From the NCBI RefSeq assembly GCF_000340215.1, contig NW_006921541.1, forward strand, positions 3,135,527 to 3,199,526: a stretch of DNA of 64,000 bases, read 5' to 3'. Source of the DNA: Pseudocercospora fijiensis CIRAD86. Taxonomy: Eukaryota > Ascomycota > Dothideomycetes > Mycosphaerellales > Mycosphaerellaceae. Both the position numbers and the translations under genes were made by a program. Position 1 is the first letter of the stretch. The number at the start of each line of letters is the position of its first letter. Below, in pieces: positions 41,697 to 52,472 of the stretch. The notes under the pieces are model-generated. The model was not told the origin of the DNA. It ran no database searches and saw only the letters and a program-made list of their open reading frames with translations.

Positions 41697-42398
41697 ATGA
41701 AGGACCCAAAAGCTTCCCCGAATACCTTCCACTTCCTCAATCTTCCACCAGAGCTTCGAAACAGGATCTACGACATCAACCTGTCCGTTGGCCGGCCTGT
41801 AGTTCTTAACGCCGTCGACCGTGATAGGCCCTTTCTGGCATGCTGCGTTTCTGACAGCGAGAGGGACTCCAACGCTGCGTGGTCTCGGTCTTGCTTCAAC
41901 CCCAAGCTACTGCTCACATGCCGTAAAATCAACCTGGAAGCGACGAAGATCCTGTACGGAAACAACACCTTTTCTTGCACGCTTATCTGGCGCTTCGTAG
42001 CCTGGCTGGAGAGCATTGGTGGATCAGTGGTGCATGTGAGAAAGGTCGACGTTGGAAGTATCTCTCCTTTAATGAGAAGCTGGTTACCCACAAATGCAAC
42101 ACCTGACTTCGATCGCTTCCTGGAAGTGTTGCAAGATGCGACTGAGCTCGAACAGATGATCCTCGATGCGAAAGAGGTGATGAGTATCTGGCCGAATCCT
42201 CCTGACGCCGCGGAGAAATTCCGTGGCTTCCTGCTAGCTGTCAAGGAGTACCGCGAAGCGAGCGGCGATGTCTTCGACATCATCTGCTTGAAAGCATCGG
42301 GATCTGCAACCGATCCTTACTATCGCCGATTTTCAGAGGAGCCAGTTGCGAGATACCAGAGCCAGATGCGAGCAAAGCTGCGCGGTACAGCTGATTGA
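41697..42398 (+). CDS. 2EXR/F-box-like fungal protein
   Basis: Single exon, 233 residues. The N-terminus FHFLNLPPELRNRIYD is the hallmark of the fungal 2EXR/F-box-like module. It is followed about 60 residues later by LLLTCRKINLEATKILYGNNTF, the second conserved block of this large, lineage-expanded family. The C-terminal 110 residues are helical and charged with no named domain. Such proteins are presumed, from F-box similarity, to be adaptors for ubiquitin ligases, but few have been tested. An in-frame ATG immediately precedes the module and fits the family. No link with neighbours is apparent. Confidence 0.8.
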   Translation: MKDPKASPNTFHFLNLPPELRNRIYDINLSVGRPVVLNAVDRDRPFLACCVSDSERDSNAAWSRSCFNPKLLLTCRKINLEATKILYGNNTFSCTLIWRFVAWLESIGGSVVHVRKVDVGSISPLMRSWLPTNATPDFDRFLEVLQDATELEQMILDAKEVMSIWPNPPDAAEKFRGFLLAVKEYREASGDVFDIICLKASGSATDPYYRRFSEEPVARYQSQMRAKLRGTAD

Positions 42399-43237
42399 AG
42401 GAGATGGGCTTACTCCCGTTTGACTGTTCTGCTATCTCGCAACCCACCATTGTGCGCCGGATCAAGCGCACTTCCAGCGGTCGGGCATGATTCAAATCCC
42501 ATTATAGTGATGTGTATGCTTGAATCGGAGAAGAGAGTTTTGGTGAACAATGCGGCATTCCATTGATTGCAAGCTGCAGACTGCACTGCTCGGCATAGTG
42601 TCTTCGTCAAGCCGTTGCGGATGTCTCTCGGGTTCGATCGCGCTGAGGCTTAAAGCTCACAGTCGCACGATATCGATCAGGAGTCACTGCTCTGAGTGTG
42701 CCATCGAAGGAAGTCTCTCACAATGCCAATCGTGGTCACGTGGTGTCGCGTCGATTGATCGGCTGGTCGGTTCTCTTGAGGAGCAGAAAGTAGTCGGACA
42801 CCCGCACGGCCCTCTTTCATCAGCAGGGATCTCCATGGCTAGGGGGCCCGGCCCCGCCTTCACGCATCATCACGACATCTCCTCATCAATTGTCGCTATC
42901 CGCCGTATCACACGAGCTCAGCACGCCATCGACACCGGGGCTGCTCTATTTGAGCAGCCCAGCCTGGTTCCTGGCATGGTTGAGCTCGATCTTACGCAAG
43001 AAGCTTGCGAAATTATTCTGTCGAGCTCCCATTCAGAGCTGCCCGAATGCCCGCATTGCCTTGTCCCGATATAAGCTCTTGCCCTCGCCTGTGTCAAGAT
43101 GGATCCCGTTCTTATCTACGGTCTGGCACTGCTCTTCTACACTACTCTCAGGACTTCTGAAGACTATCGCCTCGTCTCCAAACTGAGTCGGCTACTGTAC
43201 CCTCAAACGATCGGCGGCAAGCCATTGATCGTTGACA
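42399..43237. other. Intergenic
   Basis: A 174-codon + frame from 42550 has no family resemblance and is probably chance. Otherwise this holds the upstream region of the dioxygenase gene. Confidence 0.5.
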
Positions 43238-44488
43238 ATGGCACCAGTCGCAACCGAGTCGCCCATTGAACCGCCGCTGTTTAACTACCACAACCCGAAC
43301 CCGAAGATCTTCCCGGATGGCATCAAAACCAGTGGGCAAACACATCCAGACTACTCGCAGATCAAGCCTTACGAAGACTTTCCTAAGGAGATCACTGGAG
43401 CAACGGTGTGGAATCGCGACGACTACCAACACAATCCAGAACGATGGGTGCATCGATTCAGCGATGAGGAGATCAAAGAAATGAACGATGCCGCAGATGC
43501 ATTTCTCGCGTCCGGCACACCTATGACTGGTATCACAAAGGTAAGAGCGGTACACAGCATCCTTTACCTGAATACACGCTGAGATAGTCGGTCATAGGAG
43601 CAATTCCCACTCCCGAAATTCGCACCATTCCTCGAAAGCATGCGCAAAGAAATTCTCAACGGCAAAGGCTTCATCCTCTTCAAAGGCTTCCCGGTGCTTG
43701 AATGGGGCAACCACAAGACTGCTGTAGCGTACATGGGTCTCGGCACCTATCTTGGCTACTTTGTCTCTCAGAACGGCCTTGGACACGTATTGGGCCACGT
43801 CAAAGACACAGGCGCAGACCCGACACAAATCGACAAGGTCCGCATCTACCGCACAACAGCCCGCCAATTCTTCCATTCCGACGATTGCGATATCGTTGGT
43901 CTTGTCTGCATTGCGAAATCGCTGGAAGGTGGAGAGTCAGACATCGTAAGCGTACACCACGTCTTCAACACCCTTCAAAAAGAGCGACCAGATATCGTCA
44001 AGACACTCTGCGACCCGATCTGGTATTTCGATCGCAAAGGTGAAGTTTCCACGGGCCAGGAGCCCTACACTCGCCAACCGGTCTTCTACAAAGAGACTGG
44101 GGAGAACGGCAGAGTGTACTGCAAATGGGATCCCTACTACATCAAGAGCTTGACAAGATTCAGTGATGCTGGTGTCATTCCACCACTTTCTGAAGCGCAA
44201 AAGGAGGCAGCTCAGGTGCTTGAGGATACTTGCATGCGATTGTCGCTACATATGGTTTTGGAGATTGGAGACATTCAGTTCTTGAGTAATGCTCATGTTT
44301 TGCATAGCCGGACTGCGTATAAAGACTACCCTCCGCCAGCACCGAGACGGCATTTGATGCGTCTGTGGCTTGCTACGCCTGAGGATGAGGGTGGTTGGAA
44401 GCTGCCATTTGCGGATTCGAAGCATAAGAAGCGGGGTGGTGTGCAGGTTGATGATACGCCTCCTCGAGCCCCAATCGATGCGGAGTAG
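43238..44488 (+). CDS. TauD/TfdA-family Fe(II)/2-oxoglutarate dioxygenase
   Basis: Two exons, join(43238..43540, 43598..44488), 397 residues. The 57-bp intron (GTAAGA...CATAG) fuses ...GITK to EQFPLPKF without frame change. I start at the ATG of MAPVATES; six bases upstream are open but begin with TTG. The family couples decarboxylation of 2-oxoglutarate to hydroxylation of a substrate. The metal triad is visible: HSD (H194, D196) after RQFF, and a distal His in the block NAHVLHSRTAY near residue 345. An Arg follows in the RRHLMRLWLA block for 2-oxoglutarate. The FILFKGFPV core strand at about 125 is typical. It is a cytosolic type. Substrate (taurine-like, or a metabolite) is not predictable. 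The next gene, 0.9 kb downstream on the same strand, is a Zn2Cys6 regulator, so co-regulation is possible. Confidence 0.92.
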
Positions 44489-45422
44489 GCTGCAAAATTT
44501 TTGTTGGAGTTCTTGAGATACGGTGGTAGATAGGCCGAACACGAAGAAGAACTGGAAATAATATGACTCTTTCCAGAGAACTGATTACAACTTTATCAAC
44601 ACTCATACTGTTTCAGTTGAAGATTGTCCTGCACGCACTAACCTGGTGAGCTTTCGCCTGATATCTTTGCCACCTCCATGAGGATCCCCTCCCCGCAAGA
44701 GGTGAGCTGCAAGCTCGGTAGAACTATGCTTTCTAAGTATCGAAGTACCTAGCAATCAGCGTTTCGAATAGCTTCATCAGATCAGGCCCGACTGTGAAGC
44801 TCTCGGCGAAGGTGAATATTTCGCCTGCACTTTTCCCTGCTTACAAGATGGAACGCTCGTGATGCCAAGCTTTTGACAAACCTCAGGCCTCAGCTTCTGC
44901 GGGCTTGGCAAGGAGGTGAATCTTCGTGGCTCCTTCAGACGCTTCCCATCTAGCCAGCAACGCCCATATCGAAACATCAAATGCCCAGCTGAAGCGAGAA
45001 TTCCCGACTCTCCATGTCCTGAAAATTTGACCCGTCCGGCAGCCAAAATACTGTCTGTCACACATGCCTCGGAAGATGCCGGGACGAGAACGATCTTCTT
45101 CTCCGATGTGGGAGCTTCTGACACGACAGTCGAGATGGTTGATAAAGAATGGCGCATTGATGCTGCCCGGAAGTCCAATTTGGCAGCGATCTGCCTGGGA
45201 CATCTTTGCCAAGAGCTGAGTAAGGATGGATGAGCTTACCTGATCACAATACCAATGCCACTTCGCGAGGCTGACCGCTGGCCGCTTCTGATGCTCTGCA
45301 CCTGATTTGAAGCGTCCATAGCGGAGCGGCGGAGCAGTGAGGCTACTTCGCCCTCCTTGCATCTCCGACAGCTGCTACACTCGCCTGAGAGAAGTCCGAA
45401 AACACGGCTAGCTGATCAGCAA
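44489..45422. other. Intergenic, regulator upstream region
   Basis: Promoter region of the Zn2Cys6 gene. Overlapping open frames on both strands show no family resemblance. Confidence 0.5.
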
Positions 45423-47713
45423 ATGCCGGACCCGGTGGGACGCGTGAAGGCGTGTACGGAGTGCCGACAGCAAAAGGTGTGCGATGCATGGACAACAGGC
45501 TCTCGCATTCTGTCGGACGCGTGCGCTGACTGGCTTGTAGGTCCGATGCGACGCATACCTTGACTACGCAAGGCCGTGCACTCGGTGTCGGGCCGGCAAT
45601 CTTCCATGTGTGATCTCTAAGCACTTCCAGAGGAGACCCCGGCAGTCGTATGTCTCGCATACATGTATCCCACCAACCGCCTGACTACATAGCTCATTGT
45701 GGGACAGAAAAGCTCAGCTGCAGCATGAGATCGATCGTCTAAAGGCCAGAGTCGAAGGAGGCCACGACCATGAGAATCAGAGCGAACCCACGCCTGATCA
45801 TTTCAGTCCCCCGACAAGATCGAACTCAGATTCAAGACACGTCACATTTGATGGCAGTCCGACAGTCCTCAAGAGCAGTTCCCCAGCTGAAGGCACTTAT
45901 GACAGCTCGCAATTCACCCACGACGATGCCACTCTCACACGCAGCCTACAAAACGTGACAATCGAGAGTTATCACATTGACGAGTGCTACAATATGCGAG
46001 TTCAAAAATCCAGTATCTCATCTGTCCATGCTGACTAGCCCAGTTTCTTGACTCATTATGGACCTCATCTAGACGGTCTGTTCGAAGACTCGCTCACGCC
46101 CAACGAACGATATCAGCAGTCACCACTATTGTTCTGGACGATTCTTCTGGTCGGTTCGCGTGGCTACCCCAAGGACCCTACCATCTACGATCGGCTGGGA
46201 GAGTACGTTCTAGAGCTGGCCTTCAAGTCTATGATCAGGCCCAACGATCCTTTACCAGTCATCGTGGCCGCCGTCATCATATGCACATGGCCATTACCCT
46301 TCGATATGGTCTATCGAGACCCAACCCAAGCACTTGCTGGCGCTGCATATGGTCTTGCTATCCAGAATGGTCTACATATGTATGCCCGTGAACAGGATTT
46401 TGTCGTCAAGTCGACGTCCGAGAGAAGCGGAATAGTGTCAGATGCCGAAGCTCTCAGGTCCCGTGTTCGAGACGCTGCTGTCATCGCGCGAACCCGGATT
46501 TGGGTCTATTGTCTTTTGACGTTCCAAAATGCCAATATTGGTGATGGTCTGCCTCCAACAGCCATCGTACCATGCTTCCGCAGGGCAGAAACCTTCGGCG
46601 ACGTCTATCACCTTCTTCCAAAGATCCTCGGTTATCGTCTTCAGACGCATCGTGTCAAGACTGAAGCTGTCAACGTTATAGCGTCGTCTTGCGACATAGT
46701 CGGCAAGCATAAAGATGATAGCCTTACTGCTACGATTCTCGCACTCGACGGTCAGGTCAGAGAATATCCACGCCCGGAGAACAACGACATATGTACGAAA
46801 ACATCCAGCACACATGTTACGGGTCCCACAGATGCTGACAGGCAACAGATAACATCATCAGGTGCAACGCCAGACTGGCAATCTTGAGCCTGATATGGTT
46901 GGTGCAAACCGAACCAGACCACATACTGATTCTACGCGTATACGGCATCGCCCATGAATTGATAGCACATATGCAATCCCTGAATGAGAGCGTTCAGAGC
47001 TTCACGTTCTACTTGCCGCAGTCAACACATAGGCTGCTGGTCCTTGCTGCCTGCGTTATATTGCGCGTTTCCAAGAGTCCGCTGGCCAAGGATATCGACC
47101 TCGCTGGTGCAGAAGCCGCGATATTCGCCGTGGCCAACATTTTCAGGAAGCGATGTTTGCACACTGCCGACTTGTACTCTCTGGCCGCTACCGTACTTAC
47201 ACAGTTGTGGTCGAGCAAGAAAGCATTCGTGCGAGAAGGGAAGCCCCAAAATGGTTTACAAGTCGACATTCGATATCGTCTTGTATGTATCATTTGCCCT
47301 CGCGCCCTACCATCCGCTGACTTTCACAGGCTATGAACCCCGTCTTCGACACCTTCTGGTGGTGGCGCATGGAATTCGGCAGCCAAGCCTCATCAACTGG
47401 TCCTAAGGAGTCGCAAATTCCTACGAATTCACTCAGTGCGCCAGCTTCTTCGAGGACAAGTCAGATCGCAAGTGACACGGAGCAAGCAATGCCTTTCACT
47501 TCCATGTCCTATTCGGTCCCCATGGCCATGCCCACTGCTACGGAGCCGCAGATGCAATTTGACAATCTCTTCTCCGATCTGAATTATATGGACTTCTGGG
47601 ACCTCTCGGCTTTGCCAAATGACCTCTTTCAAGGCGATATGATGTCTGGAATTAATCATGCCAGTATGATGGGGTCTCAGGATTATAATCATATTTTTTA
47701 TACGCCGCAGTGA
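45423..47713 (+). CDS. Zn2Cys6 transcription factor
   Basis: Six exons, join(45423..45476, 45541..45647, 45693..45995, 46044..46755, 46842..47282, 47330..47713), 666 residues with every junction in frame. The zinc cluster is split by intron 1 and reads C-x2-C-x6-C-x9-C-x2-C-x6-C after splicing (residues about 11-41). It is preceded by RVKA and followed by a basic linker and a short heptad-like segment (LQHEIDRLKARV) for dimerisation. The type resembles War1/Leu3-like regulators. The middle (from about residue 155, FLTHYGPHLDGLF...) matches the fungal regulatory middle homology region. The C-terminus is Met/Ser/Asp/Phe-rich, a likely activation domain. Intron 3 (45996-46043) uses a GC donor. 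Intron 4 (46756-46841) is the least certain. It probably controls nearby genes such as the dioxygenase; that is inference. Confidence 0.85.
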
Positions 47714-48038
47714 TCGGGGGGTTTGTAGGATATGCCACCCGGCCTACCCTTTTTTTGTCTAAAGGATGGTTACTGTTCCGACTGCTTACGCCATATACCG
47801 GAGTGCTTGAGCCGCGAGACGGTGGTCGGCAGAAACCACGCCCTGTCTCTGAGCACGCGCTGAGACATTCAGAGCTTTGAGAGCATGCCACCTAGACACC
47901 AGACACCAACTCGTTCTCACTTGCCCAAAATCTCTCTCTCTCTCGGCCGGCCGGTGCCAAGCTCGACTTCGAACACAACACAGCGTCACATCGAGCTTTA
48001 ACAAATCGCCGTTGGAAGACTTGGTTCAACGTCGTGGG

Positions 48039-48272
48039 ATGGAATTCACAATACCGGGGGTCTCGCTTCGCACGACTTCTCCGTCTATCATTTCATGGAT
48101 CGGGACAATTCAAGTCTTCCTTCTATTCTTTATTGCCGTTTTGGGCGGCCTAGGAGCGGTCTCACTGCTTGCTATACATCGGCTGTGTTCTCATCTTTGT
48201 TGGATTCGCAGACCAGCTTTGACAGATTGTCGTGTCGCAAAGCTAAAGCATTTGGAGTGCTTGAAGTTATGA
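48039..48272 (+). CDS. Possible small membrane peptide
   Basis: 77 codons from ATG. One strongly hydrophobic stretch (IQVFLLFFIAVLGGLGAVSLLAI) is followed by a Cys/Arg/Lys-rich tail. No homologue recognised and no intron or context support, so it may be chance. Confidence 0.2.
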   Translation: MEFTIPGVSLRTTSPSIISWIGTIQVFLLFFIAVLGGLGAVSLLAIHRLCSHLCWIRRPALTDCRVAKLKHLECLKL

Positions 48273-48742
48273 ACACAGATACCGGGAGCGAACATGGGGT
48301 CCCAGGTTCAGTGGTGTCAGCATCTGTGCTGGCCACGTGAAGCAGCCAACGGTTTCGCTCAAAAATCCTTCGACACGGTCCCGTCGATCGCTTATATAAT
48401 TTTCCCGCATCGCTGTTGGAGGTATGTAATTCACCACAGTACTGTAGGCTGTGCTCTGGGCGAGAAAATCTATCCTTCGAATCTCCGCGAACACGAACAG
48501 GAACCAATTGAAGGAGACCGGGCACGATCTTTACAGCTAATTTTTTTCTCTATTGATATCTGTCCTCGCTTAGGTTATAGAAGTGTATGCAGAATTGTTT
48601 GACGCGAAATGATCGTATTCTGATAAACGCAAGCACGAACGCCAGGGTGGTGAGTTCTGCTCAGCCCTGTTTGCACTGCAAAAGCGTCCCGTCGTAGGAG
48701 GAACGGGCCTGCCCTAAATAGCAGTCCTGCCTATTCGTGGCC

Positions 48743-48943
48743 ATGACTTTTCCTATCTTGTGGCTTTTACTGCTGTTGTGGCAGTCGACAACATCTTTCG
48801 GCGCAAGCAGTGAATCCACCTGTGCGGCTGAGACTAACATATGTGACTCGCGTGACAAGGAGATGATGGGATCTCTTCGAGTATGGCCTTCGCATCACTG
48901 GCTCTTGCTGCCCGTGATCGAAAACCTACACCACACCAATTAA
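48743..48943 (+). CDS. Possible small secreted peptide
   Basis: 66 codons from ATG with an N-terminus like a signal peptide (MTFPILWLLLLLWQSTTSFGA) and a short mature part with two Cys. Size and shape fit a candidate small secreted protein, but nothing else supports it. Confidence 0.22.
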   Translation: MTFPILWLLLLLWQSTTSFGASSESTCAAETNICDSRDKEMMGSLRVWPSHHWLLLPVIENLHHTN

Positions 48944-50797
48944 CCAAGTGGACTTCCAAATGCTAAATCTTCTCTTCTTCATTCACTAGCCACCTCTGGG
49001 CTGTTGCCTTTGCTCAGGAATGCTACTTTCCAGACGGTAGCCAAGCACAAGAGTCCGATGATCTGCGGCCACTCAGCGTGCTGTCTAAAGACCGGACTGT
49101 GTATGTCTAATGGTTTATGCTACCAGCAATCAGTATATGGCAAGAGAATAGCACGAAGCAGGTGTACGGAATGATCCGGCTTGCGCATCAGTTTGCACAC
49201 TCAGTAAGCGTCGAGTGCTCGTATCATGCGCTGAAGCTGTGGTCTATCCTGGTAGAGGAAGGGAGGTGTCTCGCCCTGACGCTCGTTTCCAGCTCAATCA
49301 TCGCTTGTTGCTACCGAAGCTCATTATGGTTAGAGCACCAAATGCCAGGGCTCAGAGAACTGAGAGAGGGAGCCGCGAACGTCGAGGAAAATTCGTGGGC
49401 CGTCTGGAGGGCAGGAGTGAAGATACGGAATCGGAACGCACTCGCTCAGGACAGAAGAGACTTAATAAGGTGAATGGAAAAGGCTGGCCGGTGCACGAGC
49501 ACGGACCATTGGCTATTTTAACCTTAAATTTAGCCGTGTATCTCGACTTTTCCTCAAACAACACCATCGTTCATCTGTCGGACAACACAACCATTCGCCC
49601 ACCACGAGTTCCTCCTTGCACTAAGATGAGTGCCATGGAAACTATACTGCGTGTGCGCAGCGCATAATTGCAAGATGGCGCCGGCGATGGGCTGACCGGA
49701 TAGGCGTTTAGGATCCTTTTCAGCTCTGTGGATGTCAATCAAGAACTGGCTGAAGACTGCCCGCATCCCTCCTTCCCAAATACTAGGTATATGAATTCAA
49801 TCATTCCTAACGACCATTCGAGTGGCCGATAAACGAGGAAAGTCGCAAGTTCCGCCTAATTATCAAGATTTTCAATGACTCCTAGCTCTAAAAATATTCT
49901 GCCGAAAGTGCACTTCGCACCGTGAAGGCCGTTGACTAGATGGCCATTTACTAATGCCCTCGAAGTTGTTTAAGACAAGAGATCGTCCGAGCTCATGGGA
50001 TTCGGGGCATGAAGCGGTCCTTGGAACAACATTGTCTGGGCTTTGGAGCCGAGATGGAACCTACGTATTGCTAACGGACCTGTTTGAAGATCTGGACGTC
50101 ATCTTTTCATGCTGATTTGGACTCACATTCTGCCATACCGAGTGACTGGCTAGACGACCAAGGACAGCATAGATTGCTTGACGAAACATGGCGATCATAA
50201 GCAATACGAGCCCCACGAGAAATCGGTTCACGCTGGGCGGAGATATCATGTCGCTCCTGCAAGACTCCTGCTTGCCCAAGGCACGCATCTAGTGTTGACT
50301 CTTTCTACAGGGTCTCAATAGTCGGTCTTTTCCACAATTACGGTGCTCGCGTGTCAGAGGTGGCCAGCGGCAGGGAAGCGGTTTACTGGCTATGCTTGCT
50401 CGTGAGAATCCTGAGCACTAGATTGACTGGACGTTGCTGACGATACCTTAGTGCTATGCCCTGCACTTCATCTTGATTTGGATCTTTACCTTCCCAGGAC
50501 ATGTGCAGTGGCCACTCTCGTAGATGCACTTTGCAACGCGATGGTCATGACCTGTGAGCAGCTTCTCTCTGAATGCAAACTTCTGTCCCAATACTGACTT
50601 ACCGCGACCGGCGTGATTTTGCACAATATCGCTCGTTCTGCAGAGCTCGTCTCTCTGGTTGAACGTGCATACATTATTTCCTGGCCCGTCAACAGCCGAA
50701 TCCGCACGAAGGAATATGTCCTGAGCTTCATCTGTATATTTGCTCCGTACTTTGGAGTCACCGCCGTAAGCGAGTAGGGCATGTTCACACGACCAAC

Positions 50798-50910
50798 AGT
50801 TGAATCCTGAGGCATGTGCCTAGGTCCGTGCACACACGCGGCACCCTATTTAGCGACTTCTCGCTTCTTCCGTAGACACATCAACCATCGAACACATACA
50901 CACTTCAAGT
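50798..50910 (+). repeat. Copia 5' LTR
   Basis: 113 bp beginning AGTTGAATCCTGAGG and ending CACTTCAAGT. It is matched by 52355-52467 with one difference. Confidence 0.92.
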
Positions 50911-50922
50911 GGTTATGAGCCC
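50911..50922 (+). other. Copia primer-binding site (half-tRNA type)
   Basis: GGTTATGAGCCC directly after the LTR is the complement of the initiator tRNA-Met anticodon arm (GGGCTCATAACC). This is the priming mode known for Drosophila copia and relatives, where a tRNA fragment cut at the anticodon is used. Confidence 0.8.
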
Positions 50923-51004
50923 TCGACTGCTACCGCAGACCTGATCAAGACTGAACACCCTCAAAGCAGGGGGTGCGACCAAGACCGACAATTGAACAGC
51001 CAAG

Positions 51005-51832
51005 ATGGCCGTTTCCGACTCGACCACTGCGACTATCGCGACTGGCGGCATTCGCAAATTGACACCTACCAACTATCCCCTCTAGAGCGTCGATATCAAG
51101 GCCCTTCTGCGGCGCTCTAAGTTACTGAAATACACCTAACTCGATAAGAGCGCTGCAGCCAAATAAGACTTGTCCGATTACGAAGAGAAGGTGGCAGACG
51201 CCGCTGACCTAATTACCCTTACACTGAGCGACTCGATTAAGAGCCGCTTATCTACAGATGACTTTGATAACGGCTATAAGCTAATGGCTAAGATCAAGGC
51301 TATGTGCTAGCCAGATACGGAAACTGAGTACTTCTCGTTATAGAAAGAGCTCTTTGAGCTGAAGTACGACGGCAAGGATATTGAGGTCTATATTGCAAAG
51401 ATCCGGACACTTAGCGACCGCATTAAGTCATTCAATACTAAGCTAACTGCTAATAAGCGTAACCTGCTTATTCTGCTAATAACAGTTGGCCCCTATTACG
51501 ATATACTTGCTAACTACTGGACTGTTAATTTGAAGGATATGACATTCGACAAGGCCTGCACCAATCTACGCGACGATTGCCGTAGACAGCTTGCTTTGGA
51601 CCCAATGATCCAGGCCAATATGGCTAAGAAGGACGACAACAAGAACACCGATAAGCAGTACTGCAACTACTGCAAGAAGAAGCATAGTCCGACCTGCTTT
51701 AAGAAGAACCCTGAACTGGCGCCTAACTGGTATAAGAATCTCAACCAACAAGCCGCTAATCTAGCTATTGCTGTACTAAATGACCCGCGACCTGATTTAG
51801 AGCCAGCAACTAGCAAGAACTGGGCCTTCTGA
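51005..51832 (+). pseudogene. Copia gag relic
   Basis: ATG at 51005 and TGA at 51830-51832 are in phase over 276 codons, with several in-frame TAG/TAA at positions expected to be Gln or Trp. The N-terminus has the Copia gag pattern (KLTPTNYP..., then an alpha-helical UBN2-like region with YFSLQKELFELKY when stops are read through). Near the C-terminus is a shortened zinc knuckle, C-x2-C-x3-H-x3-C (CNYCKKKHSPTC), one residue short at both later spacings compared with CX2CX4HX4C. Coding stops directly before the repeat-rich tail. The 3' half from 51530 has no stops. Confidence 0.85.
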
Positions 51833-51889
51833 ACGACTGAACCTTCTGAACGACTGAACGACTGACTTAACCGCAATCAACACCAACCT

Positions 51890-52035
51890 GCTGGAAGCAG
51901 GGGGTGCGGCGGCTGACCGACTGAACCTGAACGACTGAACGGCTGCTTTAAGCACCTACCTGCAAGAAGCAGGGGGTGTCGTGGCTACTGACTGAACCGC
52001 AATCAACACCTATCTGCTAGAAGCAGGGGGTGCGG
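51890..52035. repeat. Repeated CTGC-hairpin plus GGGGTG motif
   Basis: Three copies of CTGC-(5 nt)-GCAGGGGGTG at about 51888-51905, 51958-51978 and 52012-52032. A fourth, imperfect one lies before gag at 50964-50975. CTGC and GCAG can pair into a short hairpin. Confidence 0.7.
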
Positions 52036-52050
52036 CGGCTGATTAACTGA

Positions 52051-52286
52051 ACTGAACAACCAATGAAGGGCAAGATGCCTGGGTTGCTGAATTGACTGAA
52101 CAACCAATAAAGGGCATAATGCCTAGGTTGCTAACTAATTGACTGATTGAACAACCATTGGAAGGGCAAGATGCCTGGGTTGCTGACTGAACTGAACAAC
52201 CATTGTAAGGGCAAGATGCCTGGGTTGCTGATTGATTGACTGAACAACCAATGAAGGGCAAGATGCCTGGGTTGCTGACTGATTGA
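52051..52286. repeat. Five tandem ~48-bp repeats in Copia tail
   Basis: Units share ACTGAACAACCA, AAGGGCAAGATGCC and TGGGTTGCTGA with small changes, the second unit carrying CpA-to-TpA and TpG-to-TpA changes. Between the gag stop and the polypurine tract. Confidence 0.85.
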
Positions 52287-52344
52287 ATGACCACCTTGTT
52301 TGATTTGAGCGACTTTGTATTCACCAACGTGCCTTGCATGTGCA

Positions 52345-52354
52345 CGAGGGGGTA
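52345..52354 (+). other. Copia polypurine tract
   Basis: CGAGGGGGTA directly before the 3' LTR. Confidence 0.65.
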
Positions 52355-52467
52355 AGTTGAATCCTGAGGCATGTGCCTAGGTCCGTGCACATACGCGGCA
52401 CCCTATTTAGCGACTTCTCGCTTCTTCCGTAGACACATCAACCATCGAACACATACACACTTCAAGT
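52355..52467 (+). repeat. Copia 3' LTR
   Basis: 113 bp, same ends as the 5' LTR, followed by CCAAC. Confidence 0.92.
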
Positions 52468-52472
52468 CCAAC

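Larger units (their letters stand above)
47714..50797. other. Gene-poor intergenic region
   Basis: About 3 kb with only short open frames. Two have hydrophobic segments and are listed separately. A (CT)n run lies at about 47932-47946. A minus-strand Cys-containing open frame abuts the Copia insertion (see findings). Confidence 0.5.
50793..52472 (+). mobile_element. Gag-only Copia LTR element with TSD
   Basis: A 1,670-bp element (50798-52467) with 113-bp LTRs, flanked by the 5-bp duplication CCAAC (50793-50797 and 52468-52472). It has a half-tRNA primer-binding site, a gag relic, tandem repeats and a polypurine tract, but no protease, integrase or RT. It is therefore non-autonomous, of the TR-GAG type. 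The LTRs differ at one position that I can see (CACACA versus CACATA, CpA to TpA). That indicates a recent insertion with light RIP. Confidence 0.9.

Noticed and set aside
42550..43074. 174-codon + frame upstream of the dioxygenase
   Set aside because: No recognisable domain, no intron logic, biased composition; probably chance in GC-rich intergenic DNA.
46048..47336. Two separate genes instead of one regulator
   Set aside because: Introns at 46756-46841 and 47283-47329 join the frames in phase into one regulatory domain preceded by the zinc cluster.
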